Positions 29,404-39,400 of a stretch of 64,000 bases of DNA are shown here, piece after piece. How positions within the stretch are numbered: position 1 is the stretch's first letter; each line of letters opens with the position of its first letter. The notes beneath the pieces are model-generated. The model saw only the letters and a list, made by a program, of their open reading frames with translations. It was not told where the DNA came from and searched no databases. The stretch is from positions 181,012 through 245,011 of the forward strand of contig NW_005201286.1 of assembly GCF_000372725.1 (NCBI RefSeq). The letters run 5' to 3'. The position numbers and the translations under genes are program-made. Source of the DNA: Emiliania huxleyi CCMP1516. Its lineage: Eukaryota > Haptophyta > Isochrysidales > Noelaerhabdaceae.

Positions 29404-30970
29404 TCACAACACGCACGTGACGCCCTTCGCCGCGCACGCCGCCCCGAGCGCGACGGCCGCCGCCTCGCTCGCCGCGTGACGCCGCAGGGAGAGCCGCGCG
29501 AGGCTCGCCGGGGCGTCGTCCGCCGCGACCGCCGCCGCCAGCGCCTCGACGCCTCGGTCGCCCACCCCATTCTCGTCGAGGTGCAGCTCGCGGAGGGAGG
29601 TCGCGCGCGGGAGCGCCGCCGCCAGCGCGGCGGCGCCCTCGTCGCCCACGCCGTTCCAGTTGAGCGAGAGCTTCTCGCACGGCGCCAGCGCGCCGGCCGC
29701 CATCAGTGACGCGATGGCCGCCGCCTCGGCGCCGCCCCAGCCGAGGTCGACGAACTCGAGCACCGCCTGAAGCAATCGTGCCACGCTCTCGCGCTGATGG
29801 CTGGGGCCGCGGCGGGTGGGTGAAGAGATGGGAGGCTGCAGGCAGGCGGGAGAGGCATCGAGACAGGGCAGCAGTGGGAGGCATGCACACTGGAAAGGCG
29901 TACACAGGAGTGAGAGGAGGAGGAGGCGGTGGGGCGGATGCAGCAGTGAGAGGCGCGCGCCGCGGCGGCGAAGCGCTCGGCGAAGCCGGCGCGGTAGAGG
30001 TCCGCGACCAGCGGGCGGTCGCACTTTCCGTTGGTGAAGCCCTTCGACTCGAGGGCGGCGGCGAACTCGTCCGGCGGCAACGGCGCGCGGCGGCGCTGCC
30101 GGCACTGCGCCTGCAGCTCGGCCCACCTGCGATTCACCGCGCCGTCGCGCTTAGAGCCGGCTGTCACAGGTCTGTGGCGTCGGTTAAGCTCTTATGAGCG
30201 GGTGACAGGTGGAGAGCCGCAGGAGGGGAGCTAGCTTCCACGAGCTGGGCTCGCCGGCTCTTCTCGCCCGTGTCGAGGCCGAGGTCGAGCAGCTTGCGCG
30301 AGTCTTTGACGAGCGCCGCCCAGGAGGCCTCGCAGAAGCACCAGCCGCGGTCGGGGTACGGCGCGGTGTTGCCCGACCGCCTGTACCGCGCGGGGTCGTC
30401 ATAGTCGGGCGGGAAGGCGGTCAGCATAAAGACAAACGTCTCCGGGTGCGAGTAGAAGGCGCCGAGGCTGCCCAGCGCACGCTTGAAGAGCACGTCCTCC
30501 GCCGGGTAGCGGCCGCCCTCGTCGGTGTGAGTGCGCGGCTGCGGCGCGCCTCCGGCGCCGCGGCAGCGTTGGTGGATGCACATAAAGTCAATGAAGACTG
30601 CGAACCGGCCAAAGGACTTGACAAGCAGCTTGAGTGCGCGGCCAACCGCGCGGAGGTTGTGGCCGCGAGGGTCCGGGTGGTCGGGCTGGAGCCAGCAGTG
30701 CGAGCAGCAGGCGATGCGGAGGAAGGGGAACGGGTTCTGCGCCGCTTTGAGCTCCGAGAGGGAGACAAACGCAGCGTCGGGCAGCGCCTGGCGCGGCAGC
30801 ATTACGCCGTCGGGTCGCTCGGACTGCTCGATGAGGTAGCTTGCGTCGATGAGCGCCACGGCGCCAGAGGAGAGCACGCTCTCGAAGTCGGAGCCGCCGC
30901 GCGCGAGCCAGAGCTGAGCGGCCTCGTCGGTGACAGCGACACTGGTGGTAGCGGGCATGTGCGGTTGCAT
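29404..30970 (-). CDS. HET-like domain protein with C-terminal LRR
   Basis: Three exons (30970-30268, 30160-29961, 29766-29404) give 421 residues; both introns are GC-AG. Residues about 25-225 contain LIDASYLIEQS, HPDPRGHNLRAVGRALK, VFIDFMCIHQ and DRGWCFCEASWA. The FIDFMCIHQ core resembles the WIDxxCIxQ motif of fungal HET domains and of a large algal family. The middle exon has GFTNGKCDRPLVADLYRAGF, a linker I associate with that algal family. The C-terminus has ribonuclease-inhibitor-type LRRs (CEKLSLNWNGVGDEGAAAL, LRELHLDENGVGDRGVEAL). A signalling or self-recognition role is possible but unproven. It is divergent from the RCC1 gene at 31358, sharing a 387-bp promoter region. Confidence 0.65.
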
Positions 30971-31357
30971 ATCTTGGCCGCTGTGCGCGTCGATGAGACG
31001 CGACGTGAGGCAGGGAGACCGACGATCCGAGCAGTTTGCGGTGGCTTGGGGGCCTATGCTCCTTGACGTCGGGCCCCCCCCCGGGCGCCTTTGGCGAGGC
31101 GCGGCCGAGTCGCGGCCCCAGGGTGGGCAGTGAAAAGAATTTTACAATCCTCGCACAACCACAACGCTGACCTCTCAACGCTGCCTGGGCAGCCTCCCTT
31201 GGGTTGTCTGTTTTCTTTCTTTCTTTTTTTTCACTGGGCAGCGGCGCCGGACTCAAAAGACACCGCTACATTCCTGAGACGCGCGAGGGCAGCCTCCTTA
31301 TATGGACCCGCATTATCGAACGAACAGTTGTCGGATCTTTGTTTTCTTTTCCTCGCG
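30971..31357. promoter_or_regulatory. Divergent promoter region, HET-LRR and RCC1 paralogue 2
   Basis: 387 bp between two divergent starts. A TATA-like CTTATATGG lies about 60 bp upstream of the RCC1 ATG, and pyrimidine tracts (TTTCTTTCTTTTTTTTC) lie in the middle. Inference from position only. Confidence 0.4.
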
Positions 31358-32812
31358 ATGTCCACCCCGCCGCGCCGCCGCTCGCGCTGCCTCCTCGCCT
31401 CCTCCTCCGCCGCCGCTCCCCCGCCAGAGACGCCGCCGCCCGCCCGCCTCCTCGACCTCCCCAGGGAGCTCCTCGTGCGCGCCCTCTCCCGCTGCGACCC
31501 CGCCATCATCGCTCGCGTCGCGGCCGTCTCGCTGCTCTTCCACGCCTCGCTCGCCGTAGAGGCCATCCGCTTATGGGCGCAAGAGCGCGGCTTCGAGCTG
31601 CCGGCGCAGCCAGAGGGCGAGAGCTGCGCCGTGCGGTGGCTGTGCTTCGCTGCGCTGCTGCGCGAGGCCAACCCGCCGGTGAGGCTTGCGGCGGGCGCAC
31701 AGCACAGCGTCTTCATCGACGGCGAGGGGCGGCTCTCGTCGTGTGGAACGGCTGAGAGCTGGCAGCCAGGACTGCTCGGCCACGGCGAGGGCGTGACACA
31801 GCTCAACACGCCGACGCGCCTCCCGTCGACTCTGGGCGGTGAGCGCGCCGTGAGTGTGACGTCTGGACTCGTGCACAGCCTCGCCCTCACCGGCGGCGGC
31901 GCCGTTTGGAGCTGGGGCAGTGGAGCCTCTGGCCGCTTGGGCCACGGCGACGAGCAACACCAGCTGCTGCCCAAGAAGGTCGAGGCCTTTGCTGGCCAGC
32001 GTGTCATCGCTGTCTCAGCTGGGCTGCACCACAGCCTCGCTGCCACCGCCAACGGCAGCCTCTGGAGTTGGGGCCAGGGAGGCGTTGGCCAGCTGGGCCA
32101 CGGCGACAAGGAGGACCAGCTGCTGCCCAAGAAGGTCGAGGCCTTTGCTGGCCAGCTCGTCGTCGCTGTGTCGGCTGAAACCGCGCACAGCTTCGCAATC
32201 ACCGCCGACGGAGCTGTCTGGAGCTGGGGTTGGGGACGCGAAGGCCAGCTCGGCCACGGCGACGAGCAGGACCAGCTGCTGCCGAAGAAGATCGAGGCCT
32301 TTGCTGGCCAGCGCGTCGTCGCTGTGTCGGCTGGGCGCGTCGTCGCTGTGTCGGCTGGAGGCCACTACAGCCTCGCCCTCACCGCCAACGGCAGCGTCTG
32401 GAGCTGGGGCCAGGGAGCCTTTGGCAAGCTGGGCCACGGCGAGGAGCAGCGCCAGCTGCTGCCCAAGAAGGTCGAGGCCTTTGTCGGCCACCGCGTCGTC
32501 GCTGTGTCGGCTGGAGGCCACTACAGCCTCGCCCTCACCGCCGACGGTGCCGTCTGGAGCTGGGGCTATGGAGGCGTTGGCCAGCTGGGCCACGGCGACG
32601 AGCAGAACCAGCTGCAGCCGAAGAAGGTTGAGGCCTTCACCGGCCAGCGCGTCGTCGCTGTGTCGGCTGGAGTGGGCCACAGCCTCGCCATCACCGCCGA
32701 CGGAGCCCTCTGGAGCTGCGGCGCTGGCGAGACCGGCTGCCTAGGGCACGGAGAGGACCTGTCGAAGCAGCTGCTGCCCAAGAAGATCGAGGAGTCGGGT
32801 CTGGGGCGGTGA
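31358..32812 (+). CDS. F-box plus RCC1-repeat protein, paralogue 2
   Basis: 484 residues, intronless. Same plan as paralogue 1: F-box at about 31-62 (LLDLPRELLVRALSRCDPAI), then RCC1 blades. It lacks the acidic insertion in blade 1 (it has AESWQPGLLGHGEG, like the 62117 gene). One blade junction carries a short internal duplication, VVAVSAGRVVAVSAGGHYS (about 32318-32360), a 24-bp slippage-type repeat. Several blades are nearly identical at DNA level to those of paralogue 1, indicating recent duplication or gene conversion. The open frame continues upstream of the ATG, but the ATG context (CTCGCGATGTCCACC) matches paralogue 1. Confidence 0.85.
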   Translation: MSTPPRRRSRCLLASSSAAAPPPETPPPARLLDLPRELLVRALSRCDPAIIARVAAVSLLFHASLAVEAIRLWAQERGFELPAQPEGESCAVRWLCFAALLREANPPVRLAAGAQHSVFIDGEGRLSSCGTAESWQPGLLGHGEGVTQLNTPTRLPSTLGGERAVSVTSGLVHSLALTGGGAVWSWGSGASGRLGHGDEQHQLLPKKVEAFAGQRVIAVSAGLHHSLAATANGSLWSWGQGGVGQLGHGDKEDQLLPKKVEAFAGQLVVAVSAETAHSFAITADGAVWSWGWGREGQLGHGDEQDQLLPKKIEAFAGQRVVAVSAGRVVAVSAGGHYSLALTANGSVWSWGQGAFGKLGHGEEQRQLLPKKVEAFVGHRVVAVSAGGHYSLALTADGAVWSWGYGGVGQLGHGDEQNQLQPKKVEAFTGQRVVAVSAGVGHSLAITADGALWSCGAGETGCLGHGEDLSKQLLPKKIEESGLGR

Positions 32813-33360
32813 GCGATGGGGGGCGGAAGCCGGAACGGAGCGGGTCCTCAATGAGCCTGTGAGTATGTGAGCATTGTGTCCGTGCACACAGCTCCTCTGT
32901 ACCCACTCGTGACGTGTGCAGGCGCTCCGAGACGCGCGGGCCGCGGCAGCACCTGGCGGAGCCGGAGGACGGCCGTCGTTGCGCTTCCGGGTGTGTGCCG
33001 CGTGTCGGTGGACGGACTGGACGGTGCTGGCATGACGGGTGCGCGGCGCGGGCGGATGACTAGGGGAGAGAATGCGGAGAGACTAGCTCGCAGGTAGATG
33101 TGCTCAGCCAAGGGTACGCAGGGATATGAGGGGAATGTGTCAGTGTGAGGGGTGCACCAACCGCAGAGCGTCGTGTTTTGCCTTTGAAAACTGAACAGTT
33201 TTTTGACAGATGGCAGAGCCGGATGACAAGAAATAAAAACACAAAACCGAACAGAGCCGAAAGCGACACCCCAGCGCGCCAGGACGCCGAGGCGCGAGAG
33301 CCCTCGGGGCGGCTCGAGGCGGGAGAGCGCAGCGCTGCGCTCACCCCGACACTCGCGCGC
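32813..33360. other. Convergent intergenic region
   Basis: 3' flanks of RCC1 paralogue 2 and HSP90. The first 65 bp match the 3' flank of RCC1 paralogue 1. No gene seen. Confidence 0.65.
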
Positions 33361-35839
33361 TCAGTCCACCTCCTCCATCTTGGAGCCCTCGTCGCCGTCC
33401 TCCTCGAGGGGCGGCAGCTCCTCGACGTCGTCCGCCTCGTCGTCGTCCTCGATGGAGAGGCCGAGCTTGATCATGCGGTGGATGCGGCCGGCGAAGGTGG
33501 CGGGCTCGTCGAGCGAGAAGCCCGAGGTGAGGAGGGACGTCTCGAAGAGCAGGTGGACCAGGTCCTTGACCGTCTTGTCGCCCTTGTCGGCGGCCGACTT
33601 TGCCTTGAGCTCCTTCATGATCGAGTGCTTCGGGTTGATCTCCATCGTCTTCTTGGAGGCCATGTACGAGGACATCGACGAGTCGCGCAGTGCCTGCGCG
33701 CGCATGATGCGCTCCATGTTCGCGGTCCAGCCGTACTCGCCCGTCACCAGCACGCAGGGCGACTCGGTGACGCGCTCCGACATGACAACCTTCTCAACCT
33801 TGTCGCCGAGGATCTCCTTCATCAGCTTGCAGAGCGGCTCGAAGTCGGCGGTGAGCTCCTCCCACGCCTTCTTCTCCTCCTCGGTCTCCTCGAACTTGAG
33901 GCCCTCCTTGGTCACCGAGACGAGCTTCTTGCCGTCGTACTCCTTGAGCTGCTGCACGCAGTACTCGTCGATCGGGTCCGTCATGTAGAGCACCTCGTAG
34001 TTGCGCTTCTTGCAGCGCTCGATGAAGGGCGACGTCTCGACCGCCTTCTTGGTCTCGCCCGTGATGTAGTAGACATCCTTCTGCGACTCGGGCATGCGCG
34101 AGACGTAGTCCTTGAGCGAGGTCATCTCGTCGCCCGACTTGGTCGAGTGGTACATGAGCAGCTCGGCGAGCTTGGCGCGGTTGCCAGAGTCCTCGTGGAT
34201 GCCGAGCTTGACGTTCTTGGAGAACTGCTCGTAAAACTTCTTGAAGTCCTCGGTGTTCTCCTGGATCTCGCCGAAGAGCTCGATCGCCTTCTTGACGATG
34301 TTCTTCTTGATGACCTGCGCGGCGCGGCGGGGGGGAAGGGGGTCGGAGGGAAGAGAGTGGGCGGGCGCGGCTCGGGGGGCGCGCTGGCGGCGCGCCTTGA
34401 GGATCTTGTTCTGCTGCAGCGTCTCGCGCGAGATGTTGAGGGGCAGGTCCTCCGAGTCGACGACGCCCTTGACAAAGGTGAGCCACTCGGGGATCAGGTC
34501 CTCGCAGTTGTCCATGATGAAGACGCGGCGGACGTAGAGCTTGATGTGGCCCGAGTTCTTCTTCTTGGGCTCAAAGAGGTCGAAGGGCGCGCGCTTGGGC
34601 ACGAAGAGGATCGAGGTGAACTCGAGCTGGCCCTCGACGGAGAAGTGCTTGACGGCGAGGTGCTCCTCCCAGTCGTTGGAGAGCGCCTTGTAGAAGGCGC
34701 CGTACTCCTCCTTGGTCACCTCCTCGGGCTTGCGCGTCCAGATGGGCTTCTGCTTGTTCATCAGGTCCCACTCGTGCGTCACCTCCTTGACCTTCTTCTT
34801 CTTCTTCTCCTTCTTCTCCGCCTCCTCGTCGACCTCCTCGATCTTGGGCTCGTCGCCGTCCTCCTCCTTCTTCTCGTCCTCCTCCTCGTCCTCGTCGTCG
34901 TCCACCTCCTTGTCCACCGTCTTCTCGGTCCAGAGCGAGATCGGGTAGTTGATGAACTCGGAGTGCTTCTTGACCAGGTCCTTGAGGCGGCGCTCCTCGA
35001 GGTACTCGAGCTGGTCCTCCTTGAGGTAGCACATGATCTTGGTGCCGCGCCCGAGCGCCTCGCCGTCCGCGTCCTTGCGCACCGTGAAGGAGCCGCCCGC
35101 CGCCGACTCCCAGACGTGCTGCTCGTCGTCGTTGTGCTTTGACGTCACGACGACGCGGTCGGCGACGAGGTACGACGAGTAGAAGCCGACGCCGAACTGG
35201 CCAATCATGTTGATGTCGGCGCCCGCCGACATCGCCTCCATGAAGGCCTTGGTGCCCGACTGCGCGATGGTGCCCAGGTTGGTGATCATCTCGGCCTTGG
35301 TCATGCCGACGCCAGAGTCGATGATTGTGAGCGAGTTGTTGGACTTGTCGGGCACGAGGCGGATGTAGAGCTCGGGGTTGCCATCGAGGACCGACTTGTC
35401 GGTGAGCGACTGCGGAGGGGGAAGGGGGGGCGGGGGCGTGAGCGGTGTGAGCGGCGCGGCAAAAGTGCCCGGGGATAAGGATTCCCCGGGATTCCCCGCG
35501 CCGTGCGCGCGCGGCGTGTTTGTTTGGGGGAGGGCGGCGGAGGGCGGCAGCTGCGCCGCCGCGCCGCCGGCGGACGGCAATGCGGCGGCGCCGCGCGGCG
35601 GACGGCGAGCGGCGGCGCCGCGCGGCGGGCAAGACGCCGCCCCGGCAGATGGGGCGTGCGCGGCGCGCGTGTGTGCGAGCAGTCGAGCACGCCTGGTGAC
35701 GGATCTTGTCGAGCGCGTCGGACGAGTTGGAGATGAGCTCGCGGAGGAAGATCTCCTTGTTTGAGTAGAAGGTGTTGATGATGAGACTCATCAGCTGGTT
35801 GATCTCAGCCTGGAAGGCAAACGTCTCGACCTCCGCCAT
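33361..35839 (-). CDS. HSP90: Cytosolic heat shock protein HSP90
   Basis: ATP-dependent chaperone for kinases, receptors and other clients. Removing two GC-AG introns (35410-35692, 283 bp; 34315-34395, 81 bp) gives 704 residues, the normal length. Start [22 protein letters not shown]-site motifs [30 protein letters not shown] and [15 protein letters not shown] are all present. They are followed by a charged linker ([18 protein letters not shown]), the middle domain (with [12 protein letters not shown] and the catalytic-loop Arg in that segment), and the C-terminal MEEVD that binds TPR co-chaperones and marks the cytosolic form. Intron 2 is a multiple of three with no stop, so unspliced reading gives 27 spurious residues ([11 protein letters not shown]...). 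The 5' flank has a CAAATAAAAAAA box at about 36035-36046 and an imperfect heat-shock-like TCTAGAAGC at about 36015. Confidence 0.95.
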
Positions 35840-36497
35840 GGCGACTGGTTGTTCTGCGGCGCGGGGAGGAGCGGGGAGGTGGGTCGCCGGGCGAGTCGGC
35901 GGAGGGCGGTGCGGGTGTGGCGGAGGAGAGGCGGCGAGGCGGGGCGAGGCCGGGCCGGGGCGGGGCGGGCGAGCGGGCGAGCTCTGTGCACTTGTGGATG
36001 TGCCGCGTAGACTCGTCTAGAAGCAAGCGGCCGTTTTTTTATTTGGCGGGGGACAAATCTCTTCACCCGCACGCTGCACGGGCCACGGCGAGGCTGCTGC
36101 GCGGTGTGGCAGTGCGGGTGGCGTACGGTTAGAATATGTCTCAGGGACCAGTCTAATGGACCGTTCCGCTGCGGTTCTGTGGTCCATAGGGTCTGGTAGT
36201 CTGCATACTCTTCGTAGGACTTAGCATACGCGCGGCGAGCCGGCGACGTCTACGACGGCGAGTGGAAGGCGGGTGAGAGGGAGGGGCGAGGCGTCGAGCA
36301 GCTCGCAAACGGCGACGTTTGCATACTCGTCTCGAGGCATGAGCTTAAAGTTGAAAATTTAATAAAATCGGCCCCGGCCGGCCTACCAGCAGCTCTGCGC
36401 CTCCTGCCATGCCCCGATGCCGCATGCGCTCCTGCCATGCGCACGCCCTGCCCTGCGCTGGTCGTGGAGACCGGCTCGCTGCTGAGGCTGGCCTAAG
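35840..36497. other. Intergenic, HSP90 promoter and kinase 3' flank
   Basis: Carries the HSP90 5' flank and the 3' flank of the next minus-strand gene, with a hairpin at 36148-36196. No further gene seen. Confidence 0.6.
36148..36196. terminator. Hairpin downstream of the ankyrin-kinase gene
   Basis: Imperfect inverted repeat: CCAGTCTAATGGACC (36148-36162) against GGTCCATAGGGTCTGG (36181-36196). It lies about 300 bp past the stop of the minus-strand kinase and could be a 3'-end processing element or a small mobile remnant. Confidence 0.3.
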
Positions 36498-39400
36498 CTA
36501 CGAGCCGCCAGTGCCACGCCCCTCGCCCCGAGGCCTCCCCCGCCCACCCCTCCCGCCCCGCCCACCCCGCCTGCGCCCGCCTCGCCCACCGACCACCGCC
36601 ATGCCACCCGCGGGCTGTGTGGGCGGCGCGGGGCGCGTGGGGGGCTGGTAGACAAAGGTCGCCTGCGCCGCCACGTGCGCTCCGCAGTTGGCGATCGGCA
36701 GCGCCGGCTGGCGGCAGGCCGGGCAGTTGGTGTCGCGCTCCAGCACGCGCGGCGCACACGTCTCGCAGTACAGCGCGTGGCCGCACGCGAAGCGAACAGA
36801 CCGCGGCGCCGACCAGCAGAGGTCGCACAGCCGCGCCTCCCCGTCCGCCTCGGCCGTCACCACCCCTGCGAGGCTCTGCGACGGCGATGCCGCCACCTCC
36901 TCCCCCGCCGCCTCGACTAGCGCCTCCAGCCGCGGCAGCGCCTCTGCGAGCGGCATCCGCTTCCTCTTCCGCTCGTACGCCAGCCGGACCACGAGCCGCG
37001 CCACCTCCTCGGCCTGCGCCGCCGACCAGCCCGCGTCGGCCGCTGCGATGGCCTCCGCCGTGTCGGGCTCCTCCAGCGCTTCGTCGCACGCATTGAGCAA
37101 GCCAAGAGCGCCGCGGCCGGTCAGGCTGACGAGCAGCGTGATGCCGAGCGCGAAACCGTCGGTCAGCTGCGAAGCCTGACCGTCGTTGAGGATGATCGGG
37201 TCCATGTAGCCGGGCTTGCCAAAGATACGCTGCGTCGACAGGTGCGAGACCTGTCCATTGCCGCCGGCCGTCGCCTCTGCCGCGCGCGCGAGGCCCACGT
37301 CGGCGAGGTAGCCGTTGCCGCGCTCGTCGAGCAGGATGTTGCCCGCCGAGACGTCGCGGTGCAGGATCATCGGCGAGCAGCTGTGCAAATAGTGCAACGC
37401 TCTCGCAGCGTCGCGCAACACGCGGAGCCGTGCGGCGGAGGAGAGCGGCGGAGGCGCCGTCTCGAAGCCGAGCATGCCGAGCCGCTGCAGCGCGGCTGGC
37501 GTGCGGTAGAGGCGGTCCTCGAGGCTGCCGCCGCGGCAGAGGGGGTAGACGAGGCACGCTCTCGCCGGCGCCAGGCAAGCGCCGAGCAGAGGGAGCAAGG
37601 ACGGGTGGCACGCCGCGCTGAGCGTGCGCACCTCGCTCTGCAGCTCGGCGAGGCCTTGGGCGCCGACACCGACCAGCGCCGTCTTGACGGCGAACCCGCA
37701 AGCGACGCGCGGAAGCGACGGCAGCGCGTCGGCGCGGTAGACGCGCCCGAAGCCTCCCTCGCCCACCTTGCGCGCCTCGGCAAAGCGGTCCGTCGCCATG
37801 ATTAGCTCGTCGAGAGGGACGGCGGCGGGCGGCGCGGCGGCGGCGGCGAGGGCGGCGACACTGGCAGGAGCCGCCGCCTCTGCTGCCTCCGCCGCCGCCG
37901 CTGCCTCCGCTGCCGCCTCCGCTGCCGCCGCCTCTTGAGCCTCCGCCGCCGCCACGGCCGCCACTGCCGCCTCCATAGCCGCCGCCTCCGCCGCTACCTC
38001 CACCGCCTCCGCCTCCGCCTCCGCCCTCTGCCTCGCCTCCTCCCCCTCCCTTGCCGCCTCCTCCCTTGCCCTCGCCTCTGCCTCCTCCCTTGCGCGCGAC
38101 GCCGCCTCCGCCTCCTCCGCCGCCCGCGCCGCCGCATCCTCTGCTACCAACCGATCCGCTTCCTCCGCCACTCGCGCCTCCTCCGCCGCCCGCGCCTCCT
38201 CCGCCTGCTCCGCCGCCCGCTCCGCCGCCCGCGCTGCCGCCGCCGCCGCCTTCTCCTCCTTCTGCCGCTGCCGCTTTAGCGCCCTGGCCTCGCGGACCTT
38301 TCGCTCCGCCAACTCGTCGCGCAGCCGCCACGCCGCCCGCAACGCCTCCGAGCCGTCGGCGGCCTGGGTGGTGTTCGCGTTGATCGCCGCCCTGAGCGCC
38401 TCGAGATCGGCGTCGCCTCGCTCGCACGCCTCAACCGCCTCGCGCAGCGCAGCCTCGGCAGCATCGCGCGCCTCCGCCGCCTCCGCTGCCGCTGCCGCAT
38501 CGCGTGCGGCCGCCGCGGCCTGTTCGGCTGATTCTGCGACCGCCCTCTCCCCCCTCGCCTCTGCTGCGGTCGACGAGTGCTCCTCGAAGGCGCGCACGCA
38601 CTCGGCGTGGCCCTCTTCCTTGGCCCATTGAAGCGCCGTCTCGCCGCTCGCACTGCGCGCCGCAGTGTCAGCGCCCGCCCGCAGCAAGCGCCGCACGACG
38701 GCGGGGCGGTTCAAGAGGGCAGCGGCTATCAGCGCGGTGACGCCCTTGCTGTTCTGCAGGTTGATCTCAGCGCCGTGCCGTATCAGCAAATTGACCACCT
38801 GCTCGCGGCCTTCCTGGGCGGCGTACATCAGCGCGGTGTTGCCCTTACTGTTCTGCAAATTGATCTCCGCGCCGTGCTGCAGCAGCAGCTCGACCACCCG
38901 CTCGTGACCTTCCTGGGCGGCGCCCATCAGCGCGGTGTAGCCGTTGCTGTTCTGCACGTTGATCTCCGCGCCGTACCGCAGCAGCAACTCGACCACCTGC
39001 TCGTGGCCGTACACGGCGGCGCCCATCAGCAGCGTGATGCCGCTCACCTTGCCTCTCTTGTACGTCGCGTTGGCCCGCCCGCCGCCCTCGAGCCACGCCA
39101 GCACCGCCTCCTCCTCGCCACGCTCAGCCGCCACGATGACCTCATCGGGGGCTGCCACGCCACCCCTCGACACCGCTGGCGACAGATTACCCGGCCGCAC
39201 CCGCACGCTCTCGCCGCCGCCCTCGAGCGCCACCGCGTACCGCCCGCCCTCGAAGCTCCGAGCCACGCCCCGCTGCCCGTTTAGCTCGGGGCGGGCCGAG
39301 AGCCCGCCGAGCACGACTCGCTGTCGGAGCAGCGGCGCGTCCACAGCTGCCGCTGCCGCGCCCGAGGAAGCGCCGCCCGCACCTGCTCGGCCCTCCGCCA

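Noticed and set aside
30161-30170. Apparent one-base frameshift in the HET-LRR gene
   Set aside because: A GC-AG intron at 30161-30267 restores a 421-residue frame across all three exons.
33145-35142. 665-codon plus-strand frame, Leu/Val-rich, resembling a membrane protein
   Set aside because: It is the antisense of HSP90, which is unambiguous on the minus strand.
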